Below, in pieces: positions 1-5,724 of a stretch of DNA of 5,724 bases. A model generated the notes under the pieces. The model did not search any database. It was not told where the DNA came from and worked only from the letters and a program-made list of their open reading frames with translations. Source of the stretch: Burkholderiales bacterium (lineage in GTDB: Bacteria > Pseudomonadota > Gammaproteobacteria > Burkholderiales > SG8-39); assembly GCA_027457185.1 (NCBI GenBank), contig DAIDTN010000204.1:1-5724 (forward strand). Direction: 5' to 3'. Positions within the stretch are counted from its first letter, which is position 1; each line of letters begins with the position of its first letter. The position numbers and the translations under genes are program-made.

Positions 1-434
1 CCGCAGCTGCTGACCCATTCCGACAGGGTGGACCGCATTGCCAGCGGATGTATCGGGTCGATGGTTCGCCTGCGGTAATGGTAATAGTGGGAAATCGCGC
101 GCTCGACCGGGTCGCGCAACAGCGTAAAGAATCGGGTATCGGGCGGCAGCAGCTTGCTCAGTGACAGATCGAAATGGCCACGAATCAGGCGCAGGGTCTG
201 CCGGTGCTTGATCGCCGACTTCAAACGGCGGAGTTTTGAAAACGAGATCACAGGCCTGGGCATGATCATCGGCTTGGGCACACTCAAAGACATTCCCCGC
301 ATCATGATTTCATAAGTCTCGTCAGGGGAATATTCGTGGGCAAGTATCGAATTAAGCGTGGTACCCGCAGTCTTGGGAATATGGACAAACGCAACCAGGC
401 GGTTGTGATCGGGCCCCGCATTTGCTGGATTCAT
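1..434 (-). CDS. Sulfotransferase family protein, N-terminal part (cut by left window edge)
   Basis: The frame starts at ATG (432-434) and stays open to the left edge, giving 144 complete codons with no stop. Residues 16-31 contain FVHIPKTAGTTLNSIL, the 5'-phosphosulfate-binding loop of PAPS-dependent sulfotransferases (HIPKT[AG]GT type). Residues 103-120 contain FTLLRDPVERAISHYYHY, the 3'-phosphate-binding RDPxxRxxSxY motif. Both are typical of the Sulfotransfer_2-like family, which moves sulfate from PAPS to a hydroxyl or amino group on a glycan, lipid or small molecule. The acceptor cannot be read from this half. There is no signal peptide, so a cytoplasmic enzyme is likely; bacterial members often act on polysaccharides or cell-surface molecules (family knowledge). 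A strong ribosome binding site supports the start. The gene stands apart from trmB, with a 365-bp upstream region carrying tandem repeats, so it probably has its own promoter. The family is firm; the substrate is unknown. Confidence 0.87.
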   Translation of the reverse strand, partial: MNPANAGPDHNRLVAFVHIPKTAGTTLNSILAHEYSPDETYEIMMRGMSLSVPKPMIMPRPVISFSKLRRLKSAIKHRQTLRLIRGHFDLSLSKLLPPDTRFFTLLRDPVERAISHYYHYRRRTIDPIHPLAMRSTLSEWVSSC

Positions 435-442
435 GGTTTTGT

Positions 443-447
443 CCTCC
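443..447 (-). promoter_or_regulatory. Ribosome binding site of the sulfotransferase gene
   Basis: The minus strand reads GGAGG followed by 8 nt (ACAAAACC) and then ATG. This is a full-strength Shine-Dalgarno sequence at normal spacing, and it fixes the start at 434. Confidence 0.8.
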
Positions 448-533
448 GCAGATTGGTGCTGCAATTGCGTTGACAATCTCGTCCTTGAAATCACCGTGGT
501 CCGGTCAGTCCATGTTTTCTGCTCCGTCGTCTC

Positions 534-562
534 ATTATCACGGCAAGCAATAGTGAGGATGG
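534..562 (-). promoter_or_regulatory. Weak candidate promoter of the sulfotransferase gene
   Basis: The minus strand has GATAAT (534-539), five of six matches to the -10 consensus, inside TGATAAT. No good -35 hexamer lies 16-18 bp upstream (around 556-562). A weak -35 is common at promoters that need an activator, and the GTAAC repeat pairs begin about 20 bp further upstream. This call is an inference from one hexamer and its context. Confidence 0.22.
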
Positions 563-581
563 CCCCCTTACCAAAGAAATT

Positions 582-640
582 TGTAACAGCGTGTAACCGG
601 AATCACCTGCCTACGAGGGATACCCGTAACATTGTGTAAC
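582..640. promoter_or_regulatory. Two pairs of GTAAC direct repeats at 10-bp spacing; candidate response-regulator sites
   Basis: On the plus strand GTAAC occurs at 583-587, 593-597, 626-630 and 636-640. Within each pair the units are exactly 10 bp apart (TGTAAC-AGCG-TGTAAC and CGTAAC-ATTG-TGTAAC), and the pairs are 43 bp apart, about four helical turns. Tandem direct repeats at 10-11 bp are the usual binding layout for dimers of OmpR/PhoB-family winged-helix regulators; CpxR and RstA boxes have related sequences (family knowledge). The only well-placed downstream target is the sulfotransferase gene on the minus strand, starting about 150 bp away. No regulator gene is in the window, so which protein binds is unknown. 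Confidence 0.42.
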
Positions 641-742
641 ATCTGATTGGTGATTGGCGAATCGTCCATTCGGACGAGGCCTTTTGGCCGTTGCGTTTCC
701 GCGATTCCGAATATATTGGTGACGGTGACCGCACAGGTCTCT

Positions 743-774
743 ACCGATCAGCCATCTCGATGAGCCGGATCGGT
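743..774 (-). other. Stem-loop just downstream of trmB
   Basis: ACCGATC (743-749) pairs perfectly with GATCGGT (768-774), giving a 7-bp stem. The enclosed segment can extend it (GC with GC, then CAT with ATG around a CTCG tetraloop, with small bulges). It begins 26 nt after the trmB stop in the direction of transcription. No run of U follows, so it is not a standard intrinsic terminator. It could be an mRNA 3'-end stabiliser or lie ahead of Rho-dependent termination. It could also be chance. Confidence 0.3.
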
Positions 775-799
775 GGCCCAACTCGGATATGCGTGACTT

Positions 800-1477
800 C
801 TAGGTCTTGCGAAAAATGACGTCCCACACGCCGTGGCCGAGCTTCAGGCCGCGGCTTTCGAACTTGGTCAGCGGCCGGTAGTCCGGCCGCGGCGCGAAAT
901 CCGCTGCGATATTGGCGAGCGCAGGCTCGGCACCAAACACAGCTAGGATCTGTTCGGCGTATTCCTGCCAGTCCGTGGCGGCATGAACGTAGGCGCCCGG
1001 CGCGAGGCGCGAGGCGAGCAGCGCGACGAATGCGGGCTGGATCAAGCGGCGCTTATGGTGGCGTTTTTTCGGCCAGGGGTCGGGAAAGAAAATATGCGCG
1101 CCGGCGAGCGTCGCCGGCGCGACCATGTGCTCCAGCACTTCGACTGCATCGTGCTGGATCAGGCGCAGATTGGTCAGACGACCTTCTGCGATGAGCTTGA
1201 GCAGGCTGCCCACGCCCGGCGTGTGCACCTCGATGCCGAGGTAATCGTTCTCCGGGTGCGCCTGCGCGATTTGCGCGGTAGTCTCGCCCATGCCGAAGCC
1301 GATCTCGAGGATCGTCGGCGCGCGCCGGCCGAATACCTGTTCGAAGGCGAGCGCGCCCGGCGCGTAGGCAATGCCGTAAACGGACAATAAGGTGTCGACC
1401 GCGCGCTGCTGCGCGTTGGACACACGGCCCTGGCGCAGCACGAAGCTGCGTATCGGCGGATGGGGAGATGAGGGCAT
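800..1477 (-). CDS. trmB: tRNA (guanine-N7)-methyltransferase TrmB
   Basis: This cytoplasmic enzyme uses S-adenosylmethionine to methylate N7 of G46 in the variable loop of tRNAs. At 225 aa it has the usual bacterial length. The SAM-binding motif I is EIGFGMGETT (58-67), followed by the acidic motif GIEVH (81-85). The family signature FFPDPWPKKRHHKRR lies at 130-144 and includes the Asp used in catalysis and the basic tRNA-contacting stretch. ATDWQEYAEQIL (167-178) and TKFESRGLKLGH (204-215) match the conserved C-terminal blocks. The ATG start gives the N-terminus HPPIRSFVLRQGRVSNAQQ, typical of the family, although no good Shine-Dalgarno sequence precedes it. It follows thiG by 39 nt and is probably cotranscribed with it, an order common in betaproteobacteria. 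No functional link to thiamine is implied. Identification is secure. Confidence 0.97.
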   Translation of the reverse strand: MPSSPHPPIRSFVLRQGRVSNAQQRAVDTLLSVYGIAYAPGALAFEQVFGRRAPTILEIGFGMGETTAQIAQAHPENDYLGIEVHTPGVGSLLKLIAEGRLTNLRLIQHDAVEVLEHMVAPATLAGAHIFFPDPWPKKRHHKRRLIQPAFVALLASRLAPGAYVHAATDWQEYAEQILAVFGAEPALANIAADFAPRPDYRPLTKFESRGLKLGHGVWDVIFRKT

Positions 1478-1516
1478 CGGATGGGGCCCGCTGCCCGTTA
1501 AGAGCCGGGCCGGCCC

Positions 1517-2305
1517 TTAGGCAGCCTTGCCGATGATGCCTGTAGCGGGCGAACTCGGCGCGGCGGCGTACAGTTTCTTCGGCATGCGCCCGGCCAGATA
1601 GGCCTCGCGTCCGGCTTCGATCGCCTTTTTCATCGCCTGCGCCATGAGTATCGGATTCTTCGCTGCGGCCACCGCAGTGTTCATGAGCACGCCGTCGCAG
1701 CCGAGTTCCATCGCGATCGCGGCATCGGAAGCGGTACCCACGCCGGCATCGACGATCACCGGCACCTTGGCATTTTCCAGGATCAGCTGCAGGTTCCAGG
1801 GATTGAGTATGCCCATGCCCGAGCCGATGAGCGAGGCGAGCGGCATCACCGCAACGCAGCCGATTTCCTCCAGACGCTTCGCGAGAATCGGGTCGTCGCT
1901 GCAGTACACCATCACCTTGAAGCCGTCCCGTACAAGGGTTTCGGCCGCCTTGAGCGTTTCCATCATGTTCGGAAACAGGCTCTTCGCATCGCCCAGCACT
2001 TCCAGCTTCACCAGTTCGTGGCCATCGAGGAGTTCGCGCGCGAGGCGCAGCGTGCGCACCGCCTCATCCGCCGTGTAGCAGCCGGCGGTGTTGGGCAGGT
2101 ACGTGTATTTCGACGGCGGCAAAGCATCGAGGAGCGAAGGCTCGCCCGCGTTCTGACCGATGTTGGTTCGACGGATCGCGACGGTGACGATCTCGGCGCC
2201 GCTCGCCTCCACCGCGCGGCGGGTTTCGTCAAAATCCTTGTACTTGCCGGTGCCGATGAGCAGGCGCGAGCCATAGGGCTTGCCCGCAATAGTCAGAGAG
2301 TCCAT
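1517..2305 (-). CDS. thiG: Thiazole synthase ThiG
   Basis: ThiG forms the thiazole phosphate ring of thiamine in the cytoplasm from 1-deoxy-D-xylulose 5-phosphate, dehydroglycine and the sulfur of ThiS thiocarboxylate. The 262-aa protein covers the whole (beta/alpha)8 barrel. Visible landmarks are LLIGTGKYKDF (15-25), EIVTVAIRR (38-46), NTAGCYTADEAVRTL (72-86), the Schiff-base lysine K100 in VKLEVLGD, E102 and D186 (VDAGVGTASDAA) at the positions of the family's active-site acids, and the phosphate-binding Gly-rich loops SLIGSGMGILNP (158-169) and DGVLMNTAVA (204-213). The start is ATG at 2303-2305, with only a weak ribosome binding site. The gene lies 95 nt after thiS rather than directly abutting it, and that gap holds a hairpin and a possible short reading frame, so translation may depend on the leader. 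Identification is secure. Confidence 0.98.
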   Translation of the reverse strand: MDSLTIAGKPYGSRLLIGTGKYKDFDETRRAVEASGAEIVTVAIRRTNIGQNAGEPSLLDALPPSKYTYLPNTAGCYTADEAVRTLRLARELLDGHELVKLEVLGDAKSLFPNMMETLKAAETLVRDGFKVMVYCSDDPILAKRLEEIGCVAVMPLASLIGSGMGILNPWNLQLILENAKVPVIVDAGVGTASDAAIAMELGCDGVLMNTAVAAAKNPILMAQAMKKAIEAGREAYLAGRMPKKLYAAAPSSPATGIIGKAA

Positions 2306-2325
2306 GGGATGCCTATACAGGTTCA

Positions 2326-2347
2326 GCGACGCTCACGCGCGCGTCGC
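2326..2347 (-). promoter_or_regulatory. 7-bp hairpin upstream of thiG
   Basis: On the minus strand GCGACGC (2347-2341) and GCGTCGC (2332-2326) form a perfect 7-bp GC-rich stem with an 8-nt loop. Its 3' arm ends 20 nt before the thiG ATG, close to where a ribosome loads. No U-run follows, so it is not an intrinsic terminator. It could modulate thiG translation or be an mRNA processing or stability element. The pairing is visible; the role is inferred. Confidence 0.35.
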
Positions 2348-2398
2348 AGGAGACGGAAAATTTACTATGTTGGCGATGAATCGATGATTCCGGGCCAT
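2333..2398 (-). other. Possible 21-codon leader reading frame between thiS and thiG
   Basis: An ATG 2 nt after the thiS stop opens a frame of 21 codons (starts MARNHRFI, ends PATRA) closed by TGA at 2333-2335. A perfect AGGAGG lies 9 nt upstream, but it also encodes the Gly-Gly tail of ThiS, which explains its presence without any leader. The stop codon sits in the loop of the 2326-2347 hairpin, so a terminating ribosome would open that hairpin just ahead of thiG. The codons include ATA, GTA, TTT and TCT, which are unlike the GC-rich genes around it and weaken the case for a protein under selection. I recognise no family. It is better regarded as a translational coupling device, or chance, than as a functional peptide. 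Confidence 0.22.
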
Positions 2399-2400
2399 GC

Positions 2401-2604
2401 TCAGCCGCCTCCTACCGCGACCACGATCTCGAGCCGGTCGCCATTGGCGAGCGCCGTCTGCGCGAAACGGCTGCGCGGCACGATCTCGCCGTTGCGTTCG
2501 ACCGCAACGCGCTTGCCCGCGAGCTGCAGGCGCTCGAGCAGGGCGGCGACATCGGTGTCGGACTCGAAGCGCTGGGCGGCGCCGTTAACGTTGACTTCAA
2601 TCAC
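2401..2604 (-). CDS. thiS: Sulfur carrier protein ThiS
   Basis: ThiS is a ubiquitin-fold sulfur carrier. Its C-terminal glycine is adenylated by ThiF and converted to a thiocarboxylate, which donates sulfur to ThiG in thiazole formation. The 67-aa length is typical. The protein starts MIEVNVNGAAQRF, has the ALLERL helix (21-26) and the VAVERNGEIVPRSRF block (33-47), and ends VAVGGG, with the essential Gly-Gly at 66-67. The start is GTG (2602-2604), with only a weak AGG about 8 nt upstream; the family N-terminus fits this start and no better one is in frame. It is the first gene of a thiS-thiG-trmB set. No ThiF, ThiE or ThiO gene is in the window, so the rest of the pathway is encoded elsewhere. 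No TPP riboswitch elements are visible upstream. Confidence 0.95.
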   Translation of the reverse strand: MIEVNVNGAAQRFESDTDVAALLERLQLAGKRVAVERNGEIVPRSRFAQTALANGDRLEIVVAVGGG

Positions 2605-2663
2605 TGTCGCAACCTATATGAGCGGGGGGATTCTGCGGCGAGACGGCTGCAATGCCAGCACCG

Positions 2664-2692
2664 ATTTTACGACAGTTACCGCCAGAGGTCAT
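2664..2692 (-). promoter_or_regulatory. Candidate sigma-70 promoter of thiS-thiG-trmB
   Basis: The minus strand has TAAAAT (2664-2669; five of six to the -10 consensus) and ATGACC (2687-2692; four of six to the -35) with a 17-bp spacer. Transcription would start near 2657, giving a leader of about 53 nt before the thiS GTG. It lies in the 127-bp gap after the MFS gene, where no intrinsic terminator is visible, so readthrough from the copper cluster is also possible. The call rests on consensus matching only. Confidence 0.38.
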
Positions 2693-2731
2693 CATCGAAT
2701 CGCAAGCGGCGGAGCGCGGACCGCCATTGTG

Positions 2732-3937
2732 TCAACGCGCAGGTGAGCGCCTGCTTCGCAGGGCGAGCATCAGCACAGCGGCGAGAGCGAATATCGCGCC
2801 GGCATAGAAAGTCACGCCCGGGCCGAACCGGACCCAAAGCTCACCTGCGAGCACGCTGGCGGCGAGCATCGCGACACCGCTCGCGAGATTGAAGAAGCCG
2901 AACGCGGTGCCACGCAAATTCGCCGGCGCGGCAGCGGCGACCATGGTTGCAAAGAGGCCCTGGGTCATGCCCAGATGCAAACCCCACAGACCCACGCCCA
3001 GGCCCACCGCGGCCAGTCCCTGCGCATGCGCCAGAACCAGGTCGGCGATGATCAGCGTCAGCAGCCCCGCGCCGAGCAATGCGAGGTGGCTCATGCGGTC
3101 CGCGAGCTTTCCCAGAGGATAAGCGGCAAGCGCATAGACGACGTTCATCACGACGAGCACCAAGGGTGCATAGTCATTCGGCAGTCCCTGCTGCTGCGCG
3201 CGCAAAATCAGAAATGCCTCGCTGAACCGGGCCAGGGTGAACACGCCGCCAACTGCGACCACGAACCAGTAGGCGCCGCCCATTTCGGCCAGCGTTTTCC
3301 ATTGAATCGCAGCCGCCGGCTTGCGCAACGCTGCGCCCGTACCGGGCTCCTTCACGCCGAATATCAACAGCAGAACGGCGACAATGGCCGGAATCACGGC
3401 ATACCAGAATACGATCCTGAAGTCCCCGGCCCAGTACAGCATCAACACCACGCCCAGCAGCGGGCCGAGAAAACCGCCTACCGTATCCAGCGACTGGCGC
3501 AGGCCGAAGGCCGCGCCGCGTATCTCCGCTGGCGCCAGATCGGCTATCAGCGCGTCGCGCGGAGCACCGCGTATGCCCTTGCCGATACGGTCCATGAAAC
3601 GCGCGGCGAACACCCAGTCCACCGTCAGCGCAAGCGGGAACAGGGGTTTGGATACGGCGCCCAGGCCATAGCCGATCACTGCCAGGAATTTCCTTTTTCC
3701 GATGTAGTCGCTGAGCACGCCCGAGAACACCTTGACGATCAGGGCGGTGGCTTCGGCGACGCCTTCGACGATGCCGACGGCAAAGGCGGTGGCGCCCAGG
3801 CTGGACACCATGAATACCGGCAGCAGGCCGTGTATCAGCTCGGACGAGACGTCCATGAACAGGCTGACAAAGCCGAGCATCCAGATGCTGCGCGGTATGG
3901 CCGGCGACGTTTTCACAGGATGATTGACTTCAGCCAA
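2732..3937 (-). CDS. Major facilitator superfamily transporter, substrate unknown
   Basis: This 401-aa inner-membrane protein has about 12 hydrophobic segments in two six-helix halves, split by a polar loop around residues 197-218. The loop between helices 2 and 3 carries MFS motif A (GVLSDYIGKRK, 73-83), with a degenerate repeat in the second half (YPLGKLADRMSH, 273-284). The conserved stretch DRIGKGIRGAPRDALIADL (116-134) marks an MFS group of probable proton-driven exporters; substrates in that group are varied and often unknown. The C-terminus ends in a basic tail. The gene starts 60 nt after csoR on the same strand with no visible promoter or terminator between, so it probably belongs to the copper transcript. 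That suggests export of a metal, metal complex or toxic compound, but this is inference. The start is uncertain: the first possible one is TTG at 3937, with GTG (3916) and ATG (residue 20) as alternatives, and none has a clear Shine-Dalgarno sequence. Confidence 0.88.
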   Translation of the reverse strand: MAEVNHPVKTSPAIPRSIWMLGFVSLFMDVSSELIHGLLPVFMVSSLGATAFAVGIVEGVAEATALIVKVFSGVLSDYIGKRKFLAVIGYGLGAVSKPLFPLALTVDWVFAARFMDRIGKGIRGAPRDALIADLAPAEIRGAAFGLRQSLDTVGGFLGPLLGVVLMLYWAGDFRIVFWYAVIPAIVAVLLLIFGVKEPGTGAALRKPAAAIQWKTLAEMGGAYWFVVAVGGVFTLARFSEAFLILRAQQQGLPNDYAPLVLVVMNVVYALAAYPLGKLADRMSHLALLGAGLLTLIIADLVLAHAQGLAAVGLGVGLWGLHLGMTQGLFATMVAAAAPANLRGTAFGFFNLASGVAMLAASVLAGELWVRFGPGVTFYAGAIFALAAVLMLALRSRRSPAR

Positions 3938-3997
3938 GGTTGGCTATCGTACCGGAACTTCCAACCAGCGCGCCTGCCGTCGCGGAACCCCAAGCCG

Positions 3998-4315
3998 CTA
4001 GCGGCCGAATCGCTTTACCACGGTCATGAGTTCGTCGATCGCGGCTTCGCCATTGCCGGAGCGGATCGCGGAGCGCACGCAGCCCTTGGTGTGATTCGCG
4101 AGCAGTTGCAGGCCGAGTGCGTCCAGCGCGGACTGGATCGCCGAAATCTGTGTCAGCACGTCGATGCAGTAGCGATCCTCCTCGACCATTTTCGCCACGC
4201 CGCGGGTCTGCCCTTCGATCCGGTTCAGCCGCTTGAGCAGGGCCGACTTGTTCGGCTGCACCACCGCGTGTCCGGCGTGATGCTCGCACTCGTCCGCTTC
4301 AGGGCGCGACTTCAA
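3998..4315 (-). CDS. csoR: Copper-sensing transcriptional repressor, CsoR family
   Basis: CsoR-family proteins are all-helical tetramers that repress copper-export genes and leave DNA when they bind Cu(I). The 105-aa sequence has the family core LLKRLNRIEGQTRGVAKMVEE (27-47). Its ligand set is C50, H75 and C79, with the same C-x24-H-x3-C spacing as Mycobacterium tuberculosis CsoR (C36, H61, C65). Y49 and E95 fall at the positions of the CsoR second-shell Tyr35 and Glu81, favouring a Cu(I) sensor over RcnR (nickel), FrmR (formaldehyde) or CstR (persulfide). About 22 residues precede the core and include ECEHHAGH (C10, H12, H13, H16), potential extra metal ligands. The start is TTG, chosen because GGAGG lies 6 nt upstream; it overlaps the end of copZ by 17 nt, implying translational coupling. 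Its operator is probably ahead of copA, outside the window. Confidence 0.93.
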   Translation of the reverse strand: MKSRPEADECEHHAGHAVVQPNKSALLKRLNRIEGQTRGVAKMVEEDRYCIDVLTQISAIQSALDALGLQLLANHTKGCVRSAIRSGNGEAAIDELMTVVKRFGR

Positions 4316-4508
4316 ACCCCGCCTCCACGACGCTGCGCTTGAGTTGCTCGAGTCCGACTTTGCCCGGGTCGTAGTCCACCACGGCGCTGCGCCTTTCCAG
4401 AGACACTTCGGCTTTCGCCACGCCGTCGAGCGCCTTCAACACATTGGTTACGCTGCGTACGCAGCCGCCGCAGGTCATGCCGGAAATTCCCAAAGTTACC
4501 GTTTGCAT
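4299..4508 (-). CDS. copZ: Copper chaperone CopZ (heavy-metal-associated domain)
   Basis: This 69-aa protein is a single HMA domain of ferredoxin-like fold that binds Cu(I) in the cytoplasm and passes it to the CopA ATPase and to regulators. The metal site GMTCGGC lies at residues 10-16, with ligands C13 and C16 (MxCxxC). The remainder follows the family pattern: VTNVLKALDGV (20-30), AEVSLERRSAVVDYDP (33-48), a second helix, and the terminal AGFEV. The ATG start has a strong ribosome binding site. It sits 44 nt downstream of copA and overlaps csoR by 17 nt, forming a tight copper unit. Detached HMA domains also occur as mercury carriers (MerP), but MerP is exported and this protein has no signal peptide, so CopZ is preferred. 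Confidence 0.95.
   Translation of the reverse strand: MQTVTLGISGMTCGGCVRSVTNVLKALDGVAKAEVSLERRSAVVDYDPGKVGLEQLKRSVVEAGFEVAP
4322..4326 (-). promoter_or_regulatory. Ribosome binding site deciding the csoR TTG start
   Basis: The minus strand reads GGAGG, then 6 nt (CGGGGT), then TTG. The site lies inside the copZ coding region. The alternative GTG codons at csoR residues 18 and 19 have no such site, so the longer N-terminus with its Cys/His cluster is favoured. Confidence 0.65.
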
Positions 4509-4514
4509 CTAAGT

Positions 4515-4521
4515 CTCCTTT
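4515..4521 (-). promoter_or_regulatory. Ribosome binding site of copZ
   Basis: The minus strand reads AAAGGAG, 6 nt (ACTTAG), then ATG. This is a near-ideal Shine-Dalgarno sequence. It suggests that copZ is translated strongly in its own right rather than only by coupling to copA. Confidence 0.75.
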
Positions 4522-4552
4522 CGATTTCAGGATGGAACAGACAATAAAACGC

Positions 4553-5724
<1,172 letters not shown>

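Larger units (their letters stand above)
435..799. other. Gene-free stretch between trmB and the sulfotransferase gene
   Basis: This 365-bp stretch is visibly richer in A+T than its surroundings, and I find no supportable gene on either strand. It holds, in order, the sulfotransferase ribosome binding site, a weak candidate promoter, two pairs of GTAAC direct repeats (582-640), two tandem copies of TGATTGG (644-657), two small adjacent hairpins (662-677 with a 6-bp stem; 678-689, GGCC-TTTT-GGCC), two tandem copies of GGTGAC (718-729), and a larger stem-loop (743-774) behind the trmB stop. It most likely acts as the upstream control region of the sulfotransferase gene and the 3' end region of the thi-trmB transcript. 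Confidence 0.6.

Noticed and set aside
433..639. 68-codon plus-strand open frame in the gene-free stretch
   Set aside because: It begins inside the sulfotransferase start region, has no ribosome binding site, resembles no family I know, and runs across the tandem regulatory repeats. Its Cys/Trp-rich start looks like chance translation.
1507..1516. 10-bp palindrome GGGCCGGCCC between thiG and trmB
   Set aside because: It has no loop, no following U-run and lies in very GC-rich DNA between cotranscribed genes. There is no basis for calling a terminator or operator.
2675..2679. GTAAC unit within the candidate thi promoter
   Set aside because: It is a single copy with no partner at 10-bp spacing, unlike the paired units at 582-640, so it is probably chance.
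2605..2731. Possible TPP riboswitch upstream of thiS
   Set aside because: None of the conserved THI-box elements (such as the CTGAGA segment or the GAACCTG-type 3' block) is present, and the leader from the candidate promoter is only about 53 nt, too short for the full aptamer.
2730..2735. Consensus TTGACA on the minus strand at the MFS stop codon
   Set aside because: No acceptable -10 hexamer lies 16-18 bp downstream, and the hexamer partly consists of the MFS stop codon. The promoter at 2664-2692 is a better candidate.
2975..4342. 455-codon plus-strand open frame opposite the MFS and csoR genes
   Set aside because: It is antisense to two clearly recognised genes, and its composition (many Gln, His, Arg and Ala) is the usual product of reading the opposite strand of GC-rich coding DNA.

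Overview
The window is a GC-rich bacterial chromosome segment. Every gene I can support lies on the minus strand. The thiS-thiG-trmB order, together with the sequence style of ThiG and TrmB, points to a betaproteobacterium. This assignment is inferred from gene order and motifs, not from a database match.

In the direction of transcription (right to left) there are three blocks. (1) Positions 5724 to 2732 carry a copper-handling cluster. It has the C-terminal half of a Cu(I)-exporting P1B-type ATPase (copA, cut by the right edge), a small copper chaperone (copZ), a CsoR-type copper-sensing repressor that overlaps copZ by 17 nt, and, 60 nt further on, a 12-helix major facilitator transporter of unknown substrate. 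(2) Positions 2700 to 800 carry thiS and thiG (thiamine thiazole synthesis), then trmB (tRNA m7G46 methylation), with a candidate promoter just upstream of thiS. The 95-nt thiS-thiG gap is unusual: it holds a possible 21-codon reading frame whose stop codon lies in the loop of a 7-bp hairpin just ahead of thiG. (3) Positions 434 to 1 carry the N-terminal part of a sulfotransferase-family protein with its PAPS-binding motifs, cut by the left edge. It follows a 365-bp gene-free stretch.

That gene-free stretch (435-799) contains two pairs of GTAAC direct repeats. Each pair is spaced exactly 10 bp, and the pairs are 43 bp apart. This layout resembles binding sites for OmpR/PhoB-type response regulators, and the likely target is the sulfotransferase gene.

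The copper genes form a coherent unit: CsoR senses cytoplasmic Cu(I), CopZ carries it and CopA exports it. The thi genes make the sulfur carrier (ThiS) and the synthase (ThiG) for the thiazole half of thiamine. The other thiamine genes must lie elsewhere. I see no CRISPR array, insertion sequence, tRNA, rRNA or TPP riboswitch, and no convincing evidence of a wholly new system. The items worth following up are the tandem repeats, the thiS-thiG leader region, the metal-ligand-rich CsoR N-terminus and the MFS gene attached to the copper cluster.
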